A stretch of DNA of 64,000 bases from Charina bottae (taxonomy: Eukaryota > Chordata > Lepidosauria > Squamata > Charinaidae). Below the pieces are notes generated by a model that was not told the origin of the DNA, did no database searches, and worked only from the letters and a program-made list of their open reading frames with translations. Position 1 is the first letter of the stretch. Each line of letters opens with the position of its first letter. Where the stretch lies: contig JALMGJ010000016.1 of assembly GCA_023362775.1 (NCBI GenBank), positions 4,453,001 to 4,517,000 on the forward strand. Direction: 5' to 3'. Below are positions 1 to 12,139 of the stretch, in pieces. The position numbers and the translations under genes are program-made.

Positions 1-684
1 AAGACAATTCATCTTCACTCAATGTGTCCCAGGGAAGCCAAAAGGTTGGACTCCACTACGTAAGGGTCAACTTTGCTTGTCACTGGAATCTTGATTGGAA
101 TCAAAATACACCAATATATTATAACAATTAAGAAACAAATACTACTGAGCACATGTTCAGCTCAGAAGTGTGTTGTGATTATTACCACAAACTAAACATA
201 CAAATCATGTCTCACAAAAATCAACTCCTGGTTTGCTTGTTTTTTTTTTCTCCCTGAGCATTCTTTTTTTGCAACCTAAACAAAGTGGAAATAACTGATT
301 GTTGCTACTCTTAAACAGCTGAAGTCATAAATCCTTTCTGATAGGTGAGCTTCCTTAGCTGTGATAGCATTGTTGCATTTGCAACTATCAAAATATGTAC
401 AAAAATATTTTTATTAGGAAAAATGCATACATTAGGTGAATATGCTCACTGAGATATTAGTTAAATTTGCTTGGAAAATGCATGTACTAGGAAAAGTGCA
501 TACAAAGAACATAGGTAAGAAGAAAGTGTACATAAAATTGATATATGGGGGATGTATAAATCAGTTAATTTTTAACAAGAATTTTTATATTGATAATAGC
601 TATAGCAATTTTTATATATATTACATGGAACCAACTCTTGTAAATTGAATGGCTGGAAATTGACCTCAAATTGAACTCATTAGG
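1..684. other. AT-rich noncoding stretch
   Basis: No coding region, repeat or RNA gene recognised. The only open frames are short and AT-rich with no protein-like composition. Confidence 0.6.
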
Positions 685-1180
685 TGTTTAAGGATAACAG
701 TGACTAAGATGGTAGATTACACAAAAGGCAGGGGGAGAGGGGGACAGAGATAGGTCTTATCATCCCAAGGAAATAAGGAGGTGTGTACACAGACACAGTA
801 TCAGAGTCAGAACAAACTGCGAGGTCAAGCCATGACTTATGAGGAAATCCTATTAACACACACAGCCTGATAAGTCTTTTGCAAAACTCTCCATGGAACG
901 GAAAGAAACGCATAAGAGGTTGTTAATGTACTCAATAGTTAAAATGTGTTAATTACAGGTGTAAATTGCAGGCGGATCGGAAACAAGAATGTAACATCCT
1001 GGTACTTCAGCCAATGGGGACGGATGAGGGTCACTTTTGGTGGGGTTAGGGTATTTAACATGCTGAGATCTGTAATGAGGTGTGGTCCTTTTTGCCTGCA
1101 GCAATTGGATTCACCTGCTTTTGCAAATGCGAAATAAATCTTTGCTTTTTACTTTGTCTCAGAGAGATTGTGAGTGGTCA
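685..1180 (+). mobile_element. Probable solo retroviral-type LTR
   Basis: The block reads like a plus-strand LTR. A TATA-like TATTTAA lies near 1050, and about 80 bases downstream an AATAAA near 1133 is followed by a T-rich, GTCTCA-containing stretch typical of R/U5. The boundaries are estimates: a TG start near 685 and a CA end near 1180. I found no convincing target-site duplication and no internal retroviral sequence on either side, so it is either a solo LTR or an old fragment. Confidence 0.45.
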
Positions 1181-1390
1181 TTTCTATGGTCCATTTCTCA
1201 CAAGAGGAACGGTAATAGGATTCAGAGATTTTAAAAATAATGCAGCATATGTAAAAATAGAATGGAATGAAGTTAAGGATGGAAAAATTACAAATTAAAT
1301 GAAATGAAACTCAACAAATTCATCACATGGGAAATCAAGTGAATGAAAGGCACAGCAAACAGAGCAAGTAAAATATCAATAACTAAAAAC

Positions 1391-1404
1391 AACAATTTAA
1401 AATA
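1391..1404. repeat. Target-site duplication, left copy (14 bp)
   Basis: AACAATTTAAAATA recurs exactly at 2291-2304. The two copies bracket the inverted Penelope dimer, showing that the whole palindrome entered as one integration. Confidence 0.9.
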
Positions 1405-1483
1405 TGTCGATGAAGGTTCTCAGTCATCCAGGTGGAACAGTCTGTGGCTTGAATCATGTCAACTGGATTTCTATTTTCTCAGT

Positions 1484-1520
1484 AGAAACGTTTCACTCCT
1501 TATCCAAGGAGCTTCTTCAG
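1484..1520 (-). ncRNA. Hammerhead-like motif, Penelope left arm
   Basis: On the minus strand CTGAAGA (ending at 1520) is followed by a 6-bp stem (CTCCTT / AAGGAG) with a GGAT loop and then GAAAC-GTTTC. This follows the CUGANGA / stem II / GAAA plan of hammerhead ribozymes, which are reported from the terminal repeats of Penelope elements. One extra base between CTGAAGA and the stem departs from the canonical core, so activity is uncertain. Confidence 0.5.
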
Positions 1521-2212
1521 TCTGAGTAAAGTTAGTAAGGGAATCCTTAAATACGTTTCTAGGGTGGCTGTGTGACCTTGCACCTGGGGCTAGGTCATGG
1601 TTATTTTTAAGATGTTTATTTCTAAGTCCCATTATCATCTAAAGGAGGATCGTTAAGATTACCCTGCTGCTGTTGAGCTTGCGAAATGGTCTTAATCTTC
1701 CTAGGCACAGAAGACAAAGCAGGAAGGAAGATAGGGGAAAGGTTGTGCCTGAGGCCCCCACCTCTATTCAAGGAAGGATTTTCCAAGTTGGCATAAATGG
1801 ATTCCTTGACCCCTCTCTCAAACCACCTATCTTCTCTGTCTAAAATGTGAACATTAATGTTCTCAAATGAATGTCAAAGGAAAAAGGACACTCATTTGAG
1901 GACATTAATGTTCACATTTTAGACAGAGAAGATAGGTGGTTTGAGAGAGGGGTCAAGGAATCCATTTATGCCAACTTGGAAAAGGCACAACCTTTCCCCT
2001 ATCTTCCTTCCTGCTTTGTCTTCTGTGCCTAGGAAGATTAAGACCATTTCGCAAGCTCAACAGCAGCAGGGTAATCTTAACGATCCTCCTTTAGATGATA
2101 ATGGGACTTAGAAATAAACATCTTAAAAATAACCATGACCTAGCCCCAGGTGCAAGGTCAGACAGCCACCCTAGAAACGTATTTAAGGATTCCCTTACTA
2201 ACTTTACTCAGA

Positions 2213-2249
2213 CTGAAGAAGCTCCTTGGATAAGGAGTGAAACGTTTCT
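2213..2249 (+). ncRNA. Hammerhead-like motif, Penelope right arm
   Basis: This is the mirror copy of the 1484-1520 motif: CTGAAGA at 2213, the same stem and loop, GAAAC at 2239-2243. A G-U pair closes the stem here, where the copy near 35.1 kb has G-C. Confidence 0.5.
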
Positions 2250-2290
2250 ACTGAGAAAATAGAAATCCAGTTGACATGATTCAAGCCACA

Positions 2291-2304
2291 AACAATTTAA
2301 AATA
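2291..2304. repeat. Target-site duplication, right copy (14 bp)
   Basis: Exact copy of 1391-1404, directly after the right Penelope arm. Confidence 0.9.
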
Positions 2305-2558
2305 AATTCCAATATATTTACAGCCAGGCATATACAGTAGTTTTCATGTTAGCGTTGGCAATGGAGATTTTTTTAAAGTACCAATTTGAACATAAAATTC
2401 CCCTAATTTGTATCTTCCCAAAATAATACATAAGACTAATCATGTTGTGCAAAGAAAATCTGCACTTTTCCTAATTTTGTGATGCCATTCTCCAAACAAT
2501 GCATGCCTATAAATGTATATATTATATTAATGTATATAAAGATATACATTACATTGAT

Positions 2559-2581
2559 GTGTGTGTGTGTGTGTGTGTGTA
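2559..2581. repeat. (GT)n microsatellite
   Basis: About eleven TG units within AT-rich sequence. The rest of 2305-3335 shows nothing recognisable. Confidence 0.9.
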
Positions 2582-3334
2582 TAGTATATAAATGTATATA
2601 TTATATTAACATGTAAACTGAAAAGTGTGTATTGTAAAACTATTATACAAAAATTATGAAATGGCAAATGGATTGAAAAATAATCATTTTGGAGAAAGAT
2701 GTATATAAAATTTAAGATACTGTGTACACATTTTTAGAAGATTTTAAAAGGAAAATAATAACCTTATGTGGAAATAGGACAGAACCTAAGAATGGGGAGA
2801 AAATGAGAAATTGAGGTAGACTGGTATTTATAGATTTATCTATCAATAGTTGGTGGTCATGGCACAGAAAGGAGATGAACATTTCAGAGGAAATACAAGG
2901 TGTTATACAAACCTTAAGGTAGCAAATGGACCTGGAAAAATGGCTGGAATTCAAATGTATTCTTATATATTAAGAAGATTTTTACAGAAACAAGAGACCT
3001 GTCCCAATTACCCATTCCCTCTTCATCAGTATCCCATACCCAATCCTACATTGTTTTAAAGATTTCTCTGATCCTGAAGAATACTTTTTCTCAAGATCAC
3101 AACCAATAATTCAACCTGTCATTGTTTGTTATATGTTGCGCGGAGAATATTACAACCAGTTCTGCACCTAGAGTACTTTATCCAATTAAAAGAACTGAAA
3201 CTTTGGAAGGACATCAATAAGCCAGAGTATGACTACAGGACATCAACCAAGATCATAAAGAGCCTGGAACAAAATAATAATCTTTGAGAAACTGCTAGAG
3301 GCACTGGAAATGTGTTAATGGTAAGAATTATTCT

Positions 3335-3490
3335 ATACAGAACAGATTGCCTTGGGAGATTATGGACTCTTCTTTGCTGGACATATTTAAATAGAGGCTG
3401 GATGGCCATTTGTCAGGGGTTTGGACTAAATAATCACCATGGTATCTTCCAACTCACACATGGTATTATTCTATTATTCTGTTTGTGCAT
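3335..3490 (+). mobile_element. CR1 LINE 3' end
   Basis: The 3' terminal consensus of amniote CR1 is visible: the CTTTGCTGGA block, GAGGCTGGATGGCCAT, TTTGTCAGGG, TTGGACTA, CTTCCAACTC, and the ATTCT-type terminal repeats (TATTATTCTATTATTCTG). No reverse transcriptase is left upstream. The insertion is a typical severely 5'-truncated copy. Confidence 0.85.
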
Positions 3491-4585
3491 GCCTTTCTGT
3501 GCTTTGATGTTATATATTAAAGCCACATTATCCTTTTTCTCTTTGTCAGTCTTCTTTCATTTTAATTTCTCAGGAAGGAGGAAGAAGAAAACAGAAGGTG
3601 TCAAAGCCATGAATTCTGAATTAGACTGTGTTTTCAAAAAAGGTTCCAGTACTGTAGATGGTCATGTCAGAAGTATTTGCATATTCAAAACCTTTCACTG
3701 TGTCGGTAATTCCCAGAAGACGCTTTAAAATGTTGCTATCCTGAGCAAATATATAATGCCTGGCAAATAACTAATACAAATAACTAATACAGTATATCAT
3801 GTACTAGCTTTCTTCAATCAATACTGTCTAGCCAAGTTTTTAACGAAATTATGAAAATGAAAACTGTCTCTCCCATCAGGTGAAAAATGTATCCTTTCAT
3901 GATTGCCACAATTCTTTACCAAAACAACCACAGTCCACACCTTTTGATTAAAAGCATTTCTGAGATATGGAAATAAGATTGGATATATGTGTTTCTGCAT
4001 GTGTATCTGTGTTAGTTCAGAAGATTATCTGGTGAAATAAATTTTGACTTCTAAGTGCTTAATTCTTTTTTCTTTCTTGGAGAAGAAATATTACAGCACC
4101 TGCCAAAGGATTCAGAGAAGGGTAAAGTATGAAAGAACAACAGAAGGAGATCAGACATCACTGAATCCAGTGGAATATTGTGGAAGAGCAGGCTGCTTAG
4201 CAAAATTGCAGGCACCTGTGCTGCCTTCTTCTCCTCCCATTTGAGCCTTCTCCCCAGTGTCAGCATGGCAGAGTTGCCAATAAAGCTGCAACCTTGACAC
4301 AGGTGTGGGAATTGATGGGAGGAGAATGGAGGAGACTTGTTTTGGAAGCTCAGCAGCCACCAGCAAATGGAGTAAAGCAGCCGAACAAAAGAAGGTGTTT
4401 TTCTCTCAAAGGGAATGGATAGTCCAGAGGAAAAACAAGTATAGAAGCACAACAAAGCAAAGCAAAGCAGAACGTGGAAAGGTGCAAGTACTCTACATGC
4501 TGGCCATTAACAGAGAAGAAGAAGAAAAAAAACAGAAGAAATCCCAGAGAGAGGAATTAAGGTAGAAGGCAGAACAGGATTTGTA
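3491..4585. other. Unassigned noncoding sequence
   Basis: Nothing recognised. A 134-residue minus-strand open frame at 4051-4455 has no domain-like composition and overlaps other open frames, so I do not call it a gene. Confidence 0.5.
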
Positions 4586-4589
4586 AGAA

Positions 4590-4812
4590 GAAAACATTGC
4601 TATATAATAGCAATACTATAGAGTGTAGTATAGTAATAGTAAAGAGGAAATGTTGTAATAATAATAGAATAGTTATAGAGTATAGTATAGAGGAAATATT
4701 GTTATAGTAATAGTAATTGAATAGTAGTATAATAGAGTATAGCAATTGTTATAGTAATAGTAATTAGCATAGTAATATCGAAATAATAGCAATAGAATAG
4801 AATATAGGATAG
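4590..4812. repeat. Degenerate AATAG/ATAGT microsatellite block
   Basis: Over 220 bases the sequence is built from interleaved AATAG, TATAG, TAATAG and AGTAT words, ending in AATAGAATAGAATATAGG. ATAGA-type arrays are a known feature of snake genomes and often grow from CR1 tails. Interruptions make this an old array. Confidence 0.75.
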
Positions 4813-4968
4813 ATGCAATAGAAAGCACTCACATTTAGGTTTGTAAGTTTTACATTTCACTTTTATATCTTTTTTTTTTCAAAATAAAACAACTCCCCAA
4901 CCTTTATAGGGAGATATAATAAAAAAAAACAAAAAAACCACAATTTTTTTTTGTTTAAAAATAGGTTT

Positions 4969-6988
4969 GAAGTTTTGGACACTGCTGAGAAAATGCCTGA
5001 TGAACTATGGCAAGAAGTTCAATCGCTTATCATTGGCACAGCAGATGATTACATACCATGCAAGAAGGCAGAGAAAAGGTGTAGATGACTCTCAGAGAAT
5101 ACCATTCAAATAGCCGAGAGGAGAAAGGCAGCCAAAGCAGTGGGCAATCGTGTAGAAGTAAGAAGATTGAATGCTGTTTTCCAAAGGGTAGCAAGGAAAG
5201 ATAAAGAAGTTTACTGGGAGAAATGTTGCAAACAATTAGAGGAAGACTATACAAAAGGACACACTAGGAATGCTTTTGCACAAATCAAAAAGATTCGGGC
5301 ACTATTCAAGGCTCGCAAAGGTATCATCAAGGATAAGCAGGGGAAAGAATTGTCCGACCAACAAGATGTCATGAATAGATGGCGAGAATATGCGGAAGAG
5401 CTGTATGCTACTAGTTCAGAGGAGCAACATCAAAGAGAGGAGGATAAGAAAAACAGAACTAGAACCAGCCATCCTTGATGAAGAAGTCAAGTGGGCAATA
5501 AACCAACTGCAAAGCAACATGGCCCCAGGAGTTGACAACATCCCTGCTGAATTGTTAAGGCCAGTACCAACTGCAATCATCAGAGATTTGTTCCAGAAAA
5601 TTTGGGAAACCAACACATGGCCACATAACTGGAAACAATCAGTGTTTATCTCATTGCCAAAAAAGGGAGATTCAAAGGAGTGTTCTAATTACCGCACTGT
5701 TGCTCTCATATCTCACGCTAGCAAGTTTCTACTATTAATCATACAACAATGCCTGGCTCCAATCATCGAAAGGGAACTGCCAGATGTCCAAGCTGGTTTC
5801 TGACAGGACTGTGGCACCTGTGATCACTTTGCAAATGTTCGATGGATAATGGAAAAATGTTGGGAATATCAAAAGAATATTTATATGTGTTTCATCAACT
5901 ACAGGAAAGCTTTTGATTGTGTTGACCATGACAATCTATGGAGAGCCCTCACAGACCTTGGGGTGCCACTACATTTAGTGAAGTTGATGAAATCACTGTA
6001 TGTAAATCAGGAAGCCACTGTACAAACGCAATATGGTGACACTGATTGGTTCAAGATTGAGAAAGGTGTGCGACAAGGTTGCATTCTGTCACCTTTCTTA
6101 TTCAACTTGTATGCTGAAGTGATCATCAGGAAATGAGCTAGACGAATCAGAAATTGGGGTAAAAATTGGTGGAAGAAACATCAATAACCTTAGATATGCA
6201 GATGATACAACCCTCATCTCGGAAACCCAGGAAGGCCTAAAGCACCTAATCATGAGGCTCAAAGAAGAAAGCAAGAATTTTGGCCTCTTTCTGAATATCA
6301 TAAAGACCAAACTCATGACAGCTGCAAAGAATGGAAACATCAAAATAGTAATTGATGGAGACGAGGTGGAATGCGTGGAAGAATTCACTTTTTTAGGATC
6401 AGTGGTCAATCAAAATGGCGAATGTAGCCAAGGAATTAAATGCCGAATCATGCTGGGTCATACAGCAATGATGAGCATGAATCAAATTTGGAAAAGCAAG
6501 GATGTCAGCTTGACGACTAAGTGTAGACTAGTCCACACTATCGTGTTCCCCATAACTACTTATGGCTGTGAAACTTGGACAATGAAAAAGTTGGATAGAA
6601 GGAAAATTGATTCTTTTGAACTATGGTGTTGGGGGAGGCTCTTGCGAATCCCTTGGACTGCAAAGATAACAAATAAAGAAGTGTTAAAGCGCATAAAACT
6701 GGACATGTCACTAGAAGGAAAAATAGCAAAACTTAGACTTAGTTACTTCGGTCATGTCATGAGATCAACATTGTTGAAGAAAGACGTTATGCTTGGAATG
6801 GTCAGTGGCAAAAGACGACGAGGATACCAAAGAACTTGCTGGTTGGATGTAATCAAAGCAGACACAGCCCAAAATTTAAAGCAACTGAATGAAGCTGTAC
6901 AAGATTGGAAATCATGGAGAGAGCTGGCTTATGGAATCGCCAAGGGTCAGATACAACTGAATGGATAATTTGATTCGATAAAAAAACC
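4969..6988 (+). mobile_element. BovB-like RTE LINE, 5' truncated
   Basis: A 2-kb RTE-clade LINE that keeps the region after the endonuclease through the 3' end. The reading frame starts near 4978 (MPDELWQEV block) and runs to a stop at 6966-6968, followed by a very short 3' tail ending in GATAAAAAAA. Its last coding bases (GCCAAGGGTCAGATACAACTG) correspond to the GAGTCGGACACGACTG segment at the 3' ends of the SINEs in this window, which is the expected relation between BovB and its SINEs. The apurinic endonuclease domain is missing. No target-site duplication was found with confidence. Confidence 0.88.
4978..6968 (+). pseudogene. BovB reverse transcriptase, broken frame
   Basis: This once encoded the LINE reverse transcriptase. 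Blocks in order: IAERRKAAKAVGNR and RRLNAVFQRVARKDKEVYW before the RT; APGVDNIPAELL; ISLPKKGD and YRTVALIS; NYRKAFDCVDH; KGVRQGCILSPFLFNLYAEVI; the catalytic YADD at 6195-6206; then FLGSVV, YGCETWTMKK, FELWCWGRLLRIPWTAK and LRLSYFGHVMR. The frame is damaged by an early stop near 5083, a frameshift near 5470, an in-frame TGA at 5801-5803 and another shift near 6135. The last part (about 6140-6968) is one open frame of more than 238 codons. The element cannot make an active protein. Clade assignment rests on these motifs. Confidence 0.88.
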
Positions 6989-7638
6989 TACCTGTCCAGG
7001 GTCCAGTGCTTTTGTGGCTTTTTTGAGTCTGGGTCAATCTAATTGGGTACAGTTTAAAAAAGAACCTGTGACAAATATGGAATCAGTTATCCAATCATTT
7101 TACATTTTACATCTTTTAATCCTGTCTTGTCTTGTAAACTGTAGCTAAAAATATGTAAGCAAGACAGAAATGCTCACTGACAGTGGCCAGGCAATACATA
7201 AAACAGGCACCAGTACATCGCTCTATAACCGGGCTGCCACTACTTAGAAGTCTCACACAGTTTGCCTTATATAAAAGGTCATTCTCAGACACCTATCTAA
7301 AAAAGGCATGTCACATTACTCAACAACTTACAGAATACAAATTTGGTATCATACATATCATACACATATTTACCATGAATCATTTGTGGCCAACTTCTAG
7401 ACATATTATAAAACAATTCCAAACATATTTGCAATTCATATGAAGTATTTAATCTATAAAAGGAAATACTGCACTATGGATGGATATCAGAAGAGCCAAT
7501 TATGGGTGAAATGAGGAGCCATTGCTTGTCTGAAGGGCCAGTTTTGGTTATATGTGGTATGCCAAAACAGGGTATGATATAACCCAAAAAATGAGTAAGG
7601 CCAAACCAAAAGATAAGAAGGAGCCAGAAGAAGAATAC
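6989..7638. other. Unassigned noncoding sequence
   Basis: AT-rich, with no repeat family or coding potential recognised. Confidence 0.5.
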
Positions 7639-8060
7639 TGTCAGCCTTCCCAGGTAGACCAAACAGGAAGAGTGACCAGATGGGGTAATTCTACTTTATT
7701 GTAAGGCTACATTAACAGGATCTTGTAAGTCCGATAGTACAAATCTCCTGCCGTCTCTTTTACAGCCTGAGAATTTAGGGAGGTTCCTTTCTGAGTTTCT
7801 TTCTCTGCCTGTTATGCAGCTGTGGGCTGTACTCTCTCTCATCTGATCATTCCCTAGGCAGCATCTCTTCCCCCTGTCTCCCAAGGTAATTCCCACATAC
7901 CTTTACAAACACTTTCTACCTATACCTTTTCTCTGTTACGTCACCTTACCAACCCAACAGACTGATTGGCCAAATAATAATGAAAATGACTTAACAAAAC
8001 CTTTTCGAGCTTCACTAATCTCATTTCTTAAAAATATCCTGCCAAATTGAAATGTGTTTT
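7639..8060 (-). mobile_element. Probable minus-strand LTR
   Basis: Read on the minus strand, the sequence near 7690-7720 gives a polyadenylation signal (ACAATAAAGTAGAATT) followed by a U5-like GACCAGATG/TCTACC region that ends in CTGACA at 7639. That is the layout of an LTR R-U5 end. The upstream (right-hand) border is uncertain, and I found no duplication flanking it. Confidence 0.4.
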
Positions 8061-8225
8061 GAGCTGCTATTTTCCCCCTTCCCTAATCCATGCTCTATCT
8101 GCAGGTACAGTTATAAAAATAACCAAATTATGAATGATTTGATCCTCTTTTGTGGCAACTGACATCAATGGGCTCAATTTCACTAATGGTAAGTATCAAC
8201 ATTGTCTAACAGTTGTAACATTCTT

Positions 8226-8270
8226 CATAGATTCATAGACTTATAGAACTGTAGAATTGGAAGCACCCAT
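8226..8270 (-). mobile_element. CR1 3' tail fragment
   Basis: ATTCATAGACTTATAGAACT followed by GTAGAATTGGAAG is the reverse complement of the CTTCCAACTC..ATTCTATGATTCTATG tail of amniote CR1. Confidence 0.55.
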
Positions 8271-9089
8271 TTAGATCTGAAGAACATGGTTTCACTTTCA
8301 AACAGCTTCCAAGTTTCAGTGGCAAAAAGGAGGGGACTCTGGGGCTAATACACTGAGAGTACCACATGGATCAACAGTGCTTCTACCATGATTTATGATT
8401 AACATACATGAGAAAACTACTTTTCAAGTAAAATTCTCAAGATTGTCTTCTTCTTTTGTCCTTGTTGCTTTAGCAAAACTCCAAATGTTAATCACGATTT
8501 TGGAAACCCAGCATGGCACAATTAAACAACCAGCCTTTGCTGTAAGCAAGTAAAACAAGGTAAAGATGGGATCTTATTCACTGAAAAACATTAGAATTGC
8601 CTTGGGCCAATTGTTTTTTGAACATCCATATAAAATACAAAATTCATTGTTTAGAGTTCTAAATTTCTAAAGTTTATAAAATTACTCACGTCACAGTTTA
8701 ATGGTTTACTTGTATTTTTATATTGTTTTGGAAAGGAACCCTGAAGGAATGTGGTAGAGGAAAAATAGAACAAAATATCAGGTGCCACCTGATATACACT
8801 CATTTCCACGGGCCTTACAATAAGGATCATATTGAAAAAGTTCTGCATTCAGTGCATAGCAGACAAATTACAGGACCTTGGAAAGATTTCACCAAATATA
8901 AGGATAGAGCAGACTCAAAACTCCTGAGATATTCCTCTGTCTGATATAAAGGTTAGTCTCCAGCATAGTTTTAAGGGGAAATATAGTATTTCAGTCTTTC
9001 ACTGACCACTGTTTTCAACTGTAAGATTGATCTTTGGATATGAATGAATGAATATCTTAATCACAAGTCATAGATCTACCAAGAGTATC

Positions 9090-9167
9090 AAAATAAAATA
9101 AAATAATAAAATAATAAAATAAAATAAAATAAAATAAAATAAAATAATAAAATAATAAAATAAAATA
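9090..9167. repeat. (AAAAT)n / (AAT)n microsatellite
   Basis: About 78 bases of AAAATA and AATAAA units with AATAAT interruptions. Confidence 0.92.
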
Positions 9168-11439
9168 GGAACAATATAATATTCTAATACATTACTTACA
9201 ATAACTAGTAATCAATCCCAAAGTAATTGGTTGCTCGTAAATTAAAAGTTCTGCAAGTTAAAAAAGCAAAAGGTTCTAGCGACAGCTTGTGTAAAGTCCC
9301 TGCAAAATGTATTAACTACAAACCGTTCCAGAGACAGGATCAGTTTGAAATAGATCTTACTGCATTCCAGCTGCTAATTTGATATGTTCAGTAGGTAATT
9401 CTGTATCAAAGATATCTTGCTTAAGAGCTTTGACAGTATGTTCTTGTCCCAATCTCAGCAGCAGAATTGATGCAAATCCTAGTTTCTACAGTCTGCTCCA
9501 CTTTGCTGTTTCCAGTAGAAATGTAATTTGTCTAACAATATAAGAGTTGCCAAACATTGGGACTGAAAGTTGCTATTCAGCCATTATATAAAAACATTTA
9601 GCCATTCCTTGTTTCAACTCTGTCTCCAGCCATTGGGCTGCATTGGAAATCATCTATTTGAAGCAGCTGTTATAAAAATTGGTTTGCATTCTTTCTGGTT
9701 TGGTAGACTAGATACCTGGATAAACTGGGGCTCATAGAGGAGCCAATCCAAAGTTTTGGCCTCAATCAGTTGCAGAACAGCGGGAATATATTGTGCTCTC
9801 CTCTGCACATTATCTGCTGATAACAGGTAAGCAGTTACAAACTGCTTCTTTAATATGGAGGGCATGCAAGATTGATAAGTGCATTGTCTATAATGTCATG
9901 ACATGCATTACGTCTACTGAGAGCCACAAATCAAGGGTGGATCTTGATTTTCACCCACAAATCAAGAATGCAATTGGTACTTAACAAAAAACTTAAGCAA
10001 AAGAAATCAGCAAGGAAAATGTTAGTTAGATTATTAGGTACAATTTAAAGATATTATTTCTCTCTGTTGTCTAAATCACTAATGCTTTTTTATGTGCATA
10101 TTAAGCCTGATGAATGTGACAACCTGGTGACTGAAGAAGCAATGATCCTTTCAGCTGCTGTGATGAATGGTTGCTTGGAAGCAAATCTGAACTCTCAGTA
10201 AGGGTAAAAGCCATAAAATGCAACGGGATTTAATTCTGAACACATACACAGACTAGTCCAGATTATTAATATTTGAACTGATTCCTCTGAAAAGGATGGT
10301 GTTTGTTTAAGCAAAATTACAAGTTTTTAATCTGAATTTTGAGGGCTTCTTTACATAGTATGTAAATGAGCCTGGACTTTTGACTTGTCCGAAGCTGTTT
10401 TTTTTTTTCTTTATGAAACTAAGCAATAGTTGGTGGCTTTCAATGATGTCTTTTCTCCCTTGCAACAAGTTTTTTTTAAAAAAATCTTAAATCTAAAAAC
10501 AAAATGACTTGAGGACATCATACACATTCCCACTATCTGGACTGAAAAAGCAAATTGCTTTTTTTGCCATTACACTTATTTATACTTACCTTGAAAAATT
10601 CTAACAGTTATTTTAAACCACAACATATATTTTCTACAGTCTATACTAGGGAACAAATCCCAATATTGTGAGTCATTGTGGCATTTGTTTCCACCTAAAG
10701 ACTAAGCTTTGACAAAACATAAGACTGAATACGAAACATTAGAAGACAACCTGTTATTCCATCAGTTCATAATGGTGGCTTTTTATCCAATGCTCAAAGG
10801 TCAATTGCATTGTCTTTGGTGAAATATAGAGGGGTTTTTTTTCCAAGCTACATTTTACTGGGCAGCAACCTGAAATCCATTTCCTCTGATAAATGTTAGG
10901 AAACATTTTTCTATGTTCTAACATTCTTCTTATGCTTCAACATATCTCTTAAAAAAAAAAGATGAAATTGCTTTTAAAGGAAAAGCTACTTAAAACACTC
11001 CCACAAATCAACCACTTATATTACAATGCTTCTGGGGTGCAAAAAAAAGAAAAGAAAAATCAAGTAATGTAAATTGCAATCTGAGATACAATGCTCAGTA
11101 TCTGAGCTAACCCAGTCAAATATTTCATTCAAAGGCAAGCCAGTAAACTAATGGCTGGGGTGAAGGAAGAGAAACCATTAGGAATCTTTAACTCATACTA
11201 CTAGTTCAAAAACTCATGACTTCCATGCTTGTAGCTATGGTTTTCAATATATTAAGTACCTTTCAGAAGCCACAAAAAGATATCAAAACATATCCAAAAC
11301 AGAAAGAAAATGGTATATAGAATGAATGGTTTTTACTGACATCTTTGTTCCAATACTGATGGAATCAGCAGTAAGGCCTATGTATCTCCTGAAAAAGATT
11401 AAATCTAAGAACTGAAGATGGAAGGTCTTATTTCATCCA
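9168..11439. other. Unassigned AT-rich sequence
   Basis: Unique-looking sequence with homopolymer runs and no recognisable repeat, exon or RNA gene. Confidence 0.5.
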
Positions 11440-11457
11440 CAGACATTTTCTGATTCA
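11440..11457. repeat. Target-site duplication, left copy (18 bp)
   Basis: CAGACATTTTCTGATTCA recurs exactly at 20936-20953. The pair bounds the outer L1-like element and everything nested in it. Confidence 0.85.
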
Positions 11458-12124
11458 TTTTTATAGTAATTTTATTAAACATTATAATTAAAACAGTAAA
11501 AACTAGTACAATCTAAAAAAGATGGAAGAATAAAAAGAAAGAGTAGAAGGTGCAGAAAAGAAAGAGAAAAGAGAAAGAGAAAAGACAGAAAAATATAGTA
11601 AAGAAAAAGAAAATAAATATATAAAGAAATGACTTCCCCCTTCTTTACAAGTATAAACAATTTTGGTAACTTACCAACTTCTCTTAAAATACAACAAATG
11701 ATCTCTTCTTCCCATATCCTATCTCTTATCTATAAAAAAATCCATAAAGCCTCATCATTTCAGTCCTGGTGTCAGCGAAGTTTATTTAGAGTTACCAGAG
11801 AATACAATACATCTATTTTAACCTTGATCAAATAAGCCAACTTTATATTCCTTCCTTTTGCTTCTAACTTTAGTCTTTAGTCCCTTCAAACAATGTTGTA
11901 GAACTTGATTTCTTTTCATTTTCATTTTGTCTTTTCTCATAAGATTCTTCAAAACTTTAACAAGCCTTCTTTGTAAATCCAATATAGGAAAATTATCCAG
12001 GTCACTGTCTTGGTTTATTGTTTGTCTATACCTTTTAATTATTAAGACATCTACTGGTTTCTTTGTATGTCCAGTGTAACATCTTTTTCCATGTCATTCT
12101 TGTAGCCTGTCATTTGTAAATCCA

Positions 12125-12139
12125 CTCAGTCTCAATCTT
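12125..12139. repeat. Target-site duplication of inner L1-like element (left)
   Basis: CTCAGTCTCAATCTT, identical to 14255-14269. It abuts a nine-T run, the complement of the poly(A) tail. Confidence 0.88.

Larger units (their letters stand above)
1405..2290. mobile_element. Penelope-like element inserted as inverted dimer
   Basis: Two 5'-truncated copies of the 3' part of a Penelope-like retroelement lie head to head with their 3' ends facing outward. The left arm (about 1405-1878) is on the minus strand and the right arm (about 1890-2290) on the plus strand. The arms are nearly identical apart from a few substitutions and an internal gap of about 33 bases in the right arm near 1980. Each arm covers the C-terminal tail that follows the GIY-YIG endonuclease (conceptual HSFEDINVQIL..DREDRWFERGVKE type, read in the better copy near 35.4 kb), then the 3' terminal segment. 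A 14-bp perfect TSD flanks the pair. Inverted and tandem partial copies are known for Penelope elements. The structure could extrude as a long hairpin, with a loop of only about 12 bases. Confidence 0.88.

Noticed and set aside
3312..3728. 138-codon open frame
   Set aside because: It runs through the CR1 3' end, which is noncoding.
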